Made by a program: the position numbers and the translations under genes
The notes under the pieces: model-generated
Database searches by the model: none
What the model was told of the DNA's origin: nothing
The model's input: only the letters and a program-made list of their open reading frames with translations
Part shown: in pieces, positions 63,705 to 64,000 of the stretch
Position numbering within the stretch: the first letter of the stretch is position 1
How the letters are laid out: each line of letters opens with the position of its first letter
Source of the DNA: Duganella flavida
GTDB lineage: Bacteria; Pseudomonadota; Gammaproteobacteria; Burkholderiales; Burkholderiaceae_D
Direction of reading: 5' to 3'
Length of the DNA: 64,000 nucleotides
Assembly: GCF_009857445.1 (NCBI RefSeq)
Contig: NZ_WWCN01000002.1
Location: forward strand, 248,001 to 312,000

Positions 63705-64000
63705 ATGCAATCCAAACAATCTCCGGTCTTGCGCTTGAGCGTAATCGCCGTGGCGGCACACCTGACTGCGCTGACGGCAGGCGCTGCTTTCGCTGAGGAG
63801 GCAGATACTGCCGCTCCAGCCAAGTCCGAGGTGGTCATCACCGGTAAAAAACTGGGTATGGGCCTGATGGTAACGGAAGACGCGCCAAAAGCACGTTCCA
63901 CCATTACTGCGGAAGAATTGGAAAAGCAGCGCCCAACCGGCAATGCTTATCAAGCACTGGAAATGCTGCCAGCAGTTAACAGCTACAACTACGACGCAAC
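63705..64000 (+). CDS. TonB-dependent outer-membrane receptor, N-terminal part
   Basis: The reading frame from the ATG at 63705 stays open to the right edge (98 codons). AAGGGG lies six bases before the ATG. It has a signal peptide MQSKQSPVLRLSVIAVAAHL.. ending near AAFAEE (about residue 30). The segment SEVVITGKKLGMGLMVTEDAPKARSTITAEELEKQRP follows, the start of a TonB-receptor plug (the VVITG-type motif before the plug). LEMLPAVNSYNYDA continues the plug. The substrate is unknown. The Pho-like promoter suggests phosphate-related uptake; proximity to the purine operon suggests a nucleoside or purine alternative. Confidence 0.85.
   Translation, partial: MQSKQSPVLRLSVIAVAAHLTALTAGAAFAEEADTAAPAKSEVVITGKKLGMGLMVTEDAPKARSTITAEELEKQRPTGNAYQALEMLPAVNSYNYDA

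Overview
The window is about 64 kb of high-GC DNA from a betaproteobacterium. Gene order, the Gram-negative envelope genes, MurE with the meso-diaminopimelate motif, and the pilBCD-coaE-zapD-yacG block point to Oxalobacteraceae (Duganella/Massilia/Rugamonas type). That family assignment is my inference from gene content; no database was searched. There are no rRNA or tRNA genes, CRISPR arrays, insertion sequences or prophage genes. Most of the window is ordinary chromosome, with a few regulatory and structural surprises.

Region 1 (1-5.3 kb, minus strand): a CarH-like MerR/B12 regulator, then ftsY, ftsE, ftsX and the 5' part of rpoH, which runs off the left edge. The rpoH promoter carries a near-perfect CIRCE (HrcA) operator. 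Region 2 (5.1-10.8 kb): a general porin with a long leader, a small exported protein, a thiamine-diphosphate enzyme (minus strand), the RNase P RNA gene rnpB, and glpK, which starts about 14 nt after rnpB. A 29-bp perfect inverted repeat follows glpK directly.

Region 3 (11.3-28.6 kb): the complete dcw cluster, mraZ-rsmH-ftsL-ftsI-murE-murF-mraY-murD-ftsW-murG-murC-ddlB-ftsQ-ftsA-ftsZ. It is tightly packed with start/stop overlaps, preceded by four 10-bp-spaced MraZ-type boxes and closed by a terminator after ftsZ. It makes lipid II from UDP-MurNAc and builds the divisome. Region 4 (28.6-37.5 kb): peroxiredoxin, a methyltransferase with a divergent XRE regulator, an EamA transporter, lpxC, dciA, secA and a soluble GAF histidine kinase.

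Region 5 (37.5-41.2 kb, minus strand): a three-gene unit of outer-membrane porin, short PstS-like periplasmic protein and membrane histidine kinase, probably a sensory module. Region 6 (41.4-52.5 kb): argJ, a DUF815 ATPase and mutT on the plus strand. On the minus strand is the type IV pilus block pilB-pilC / pilD-coaE-zapD-yacG, interrupted by a convergent NarL-type response regulator and histidine kinase, plus a CorC/HlyC-family membrane protein. A second long inverted repeat, related to the one behind glpK, lies at 52.5 kb beside the end of a TPR-methyltransferase gene.

Region 7 (54.2-64 kb): purine catabolism. uraH diverges from a puuE-xdhA-xdhB-xdhC-guaD-adenosine deaminase operon across a long palindrome. 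Together these genes deaminate adenosine and guanine, oxidise hypoxanthine/xanthine to urate, and process 5-hydroxyisourate and allantoin. Urate oxidase and OHCU decarboxylase are not in the window. The right edge holds the start of a TonB-dependent receptor behind a Pho-box-like promoter.

The main points for a second look are: the two palindromes whose stems differ by compensated changes; the Pho-like box before the TonB receptor; the palindrome between uraH and puuE; the CarH-like photoreceptor candidate; CIRCE on rpoH; the porin/PstS-like/kinase operon; the two-component pair inside the pil block; and a block of foreign-looking codons within rsmH.
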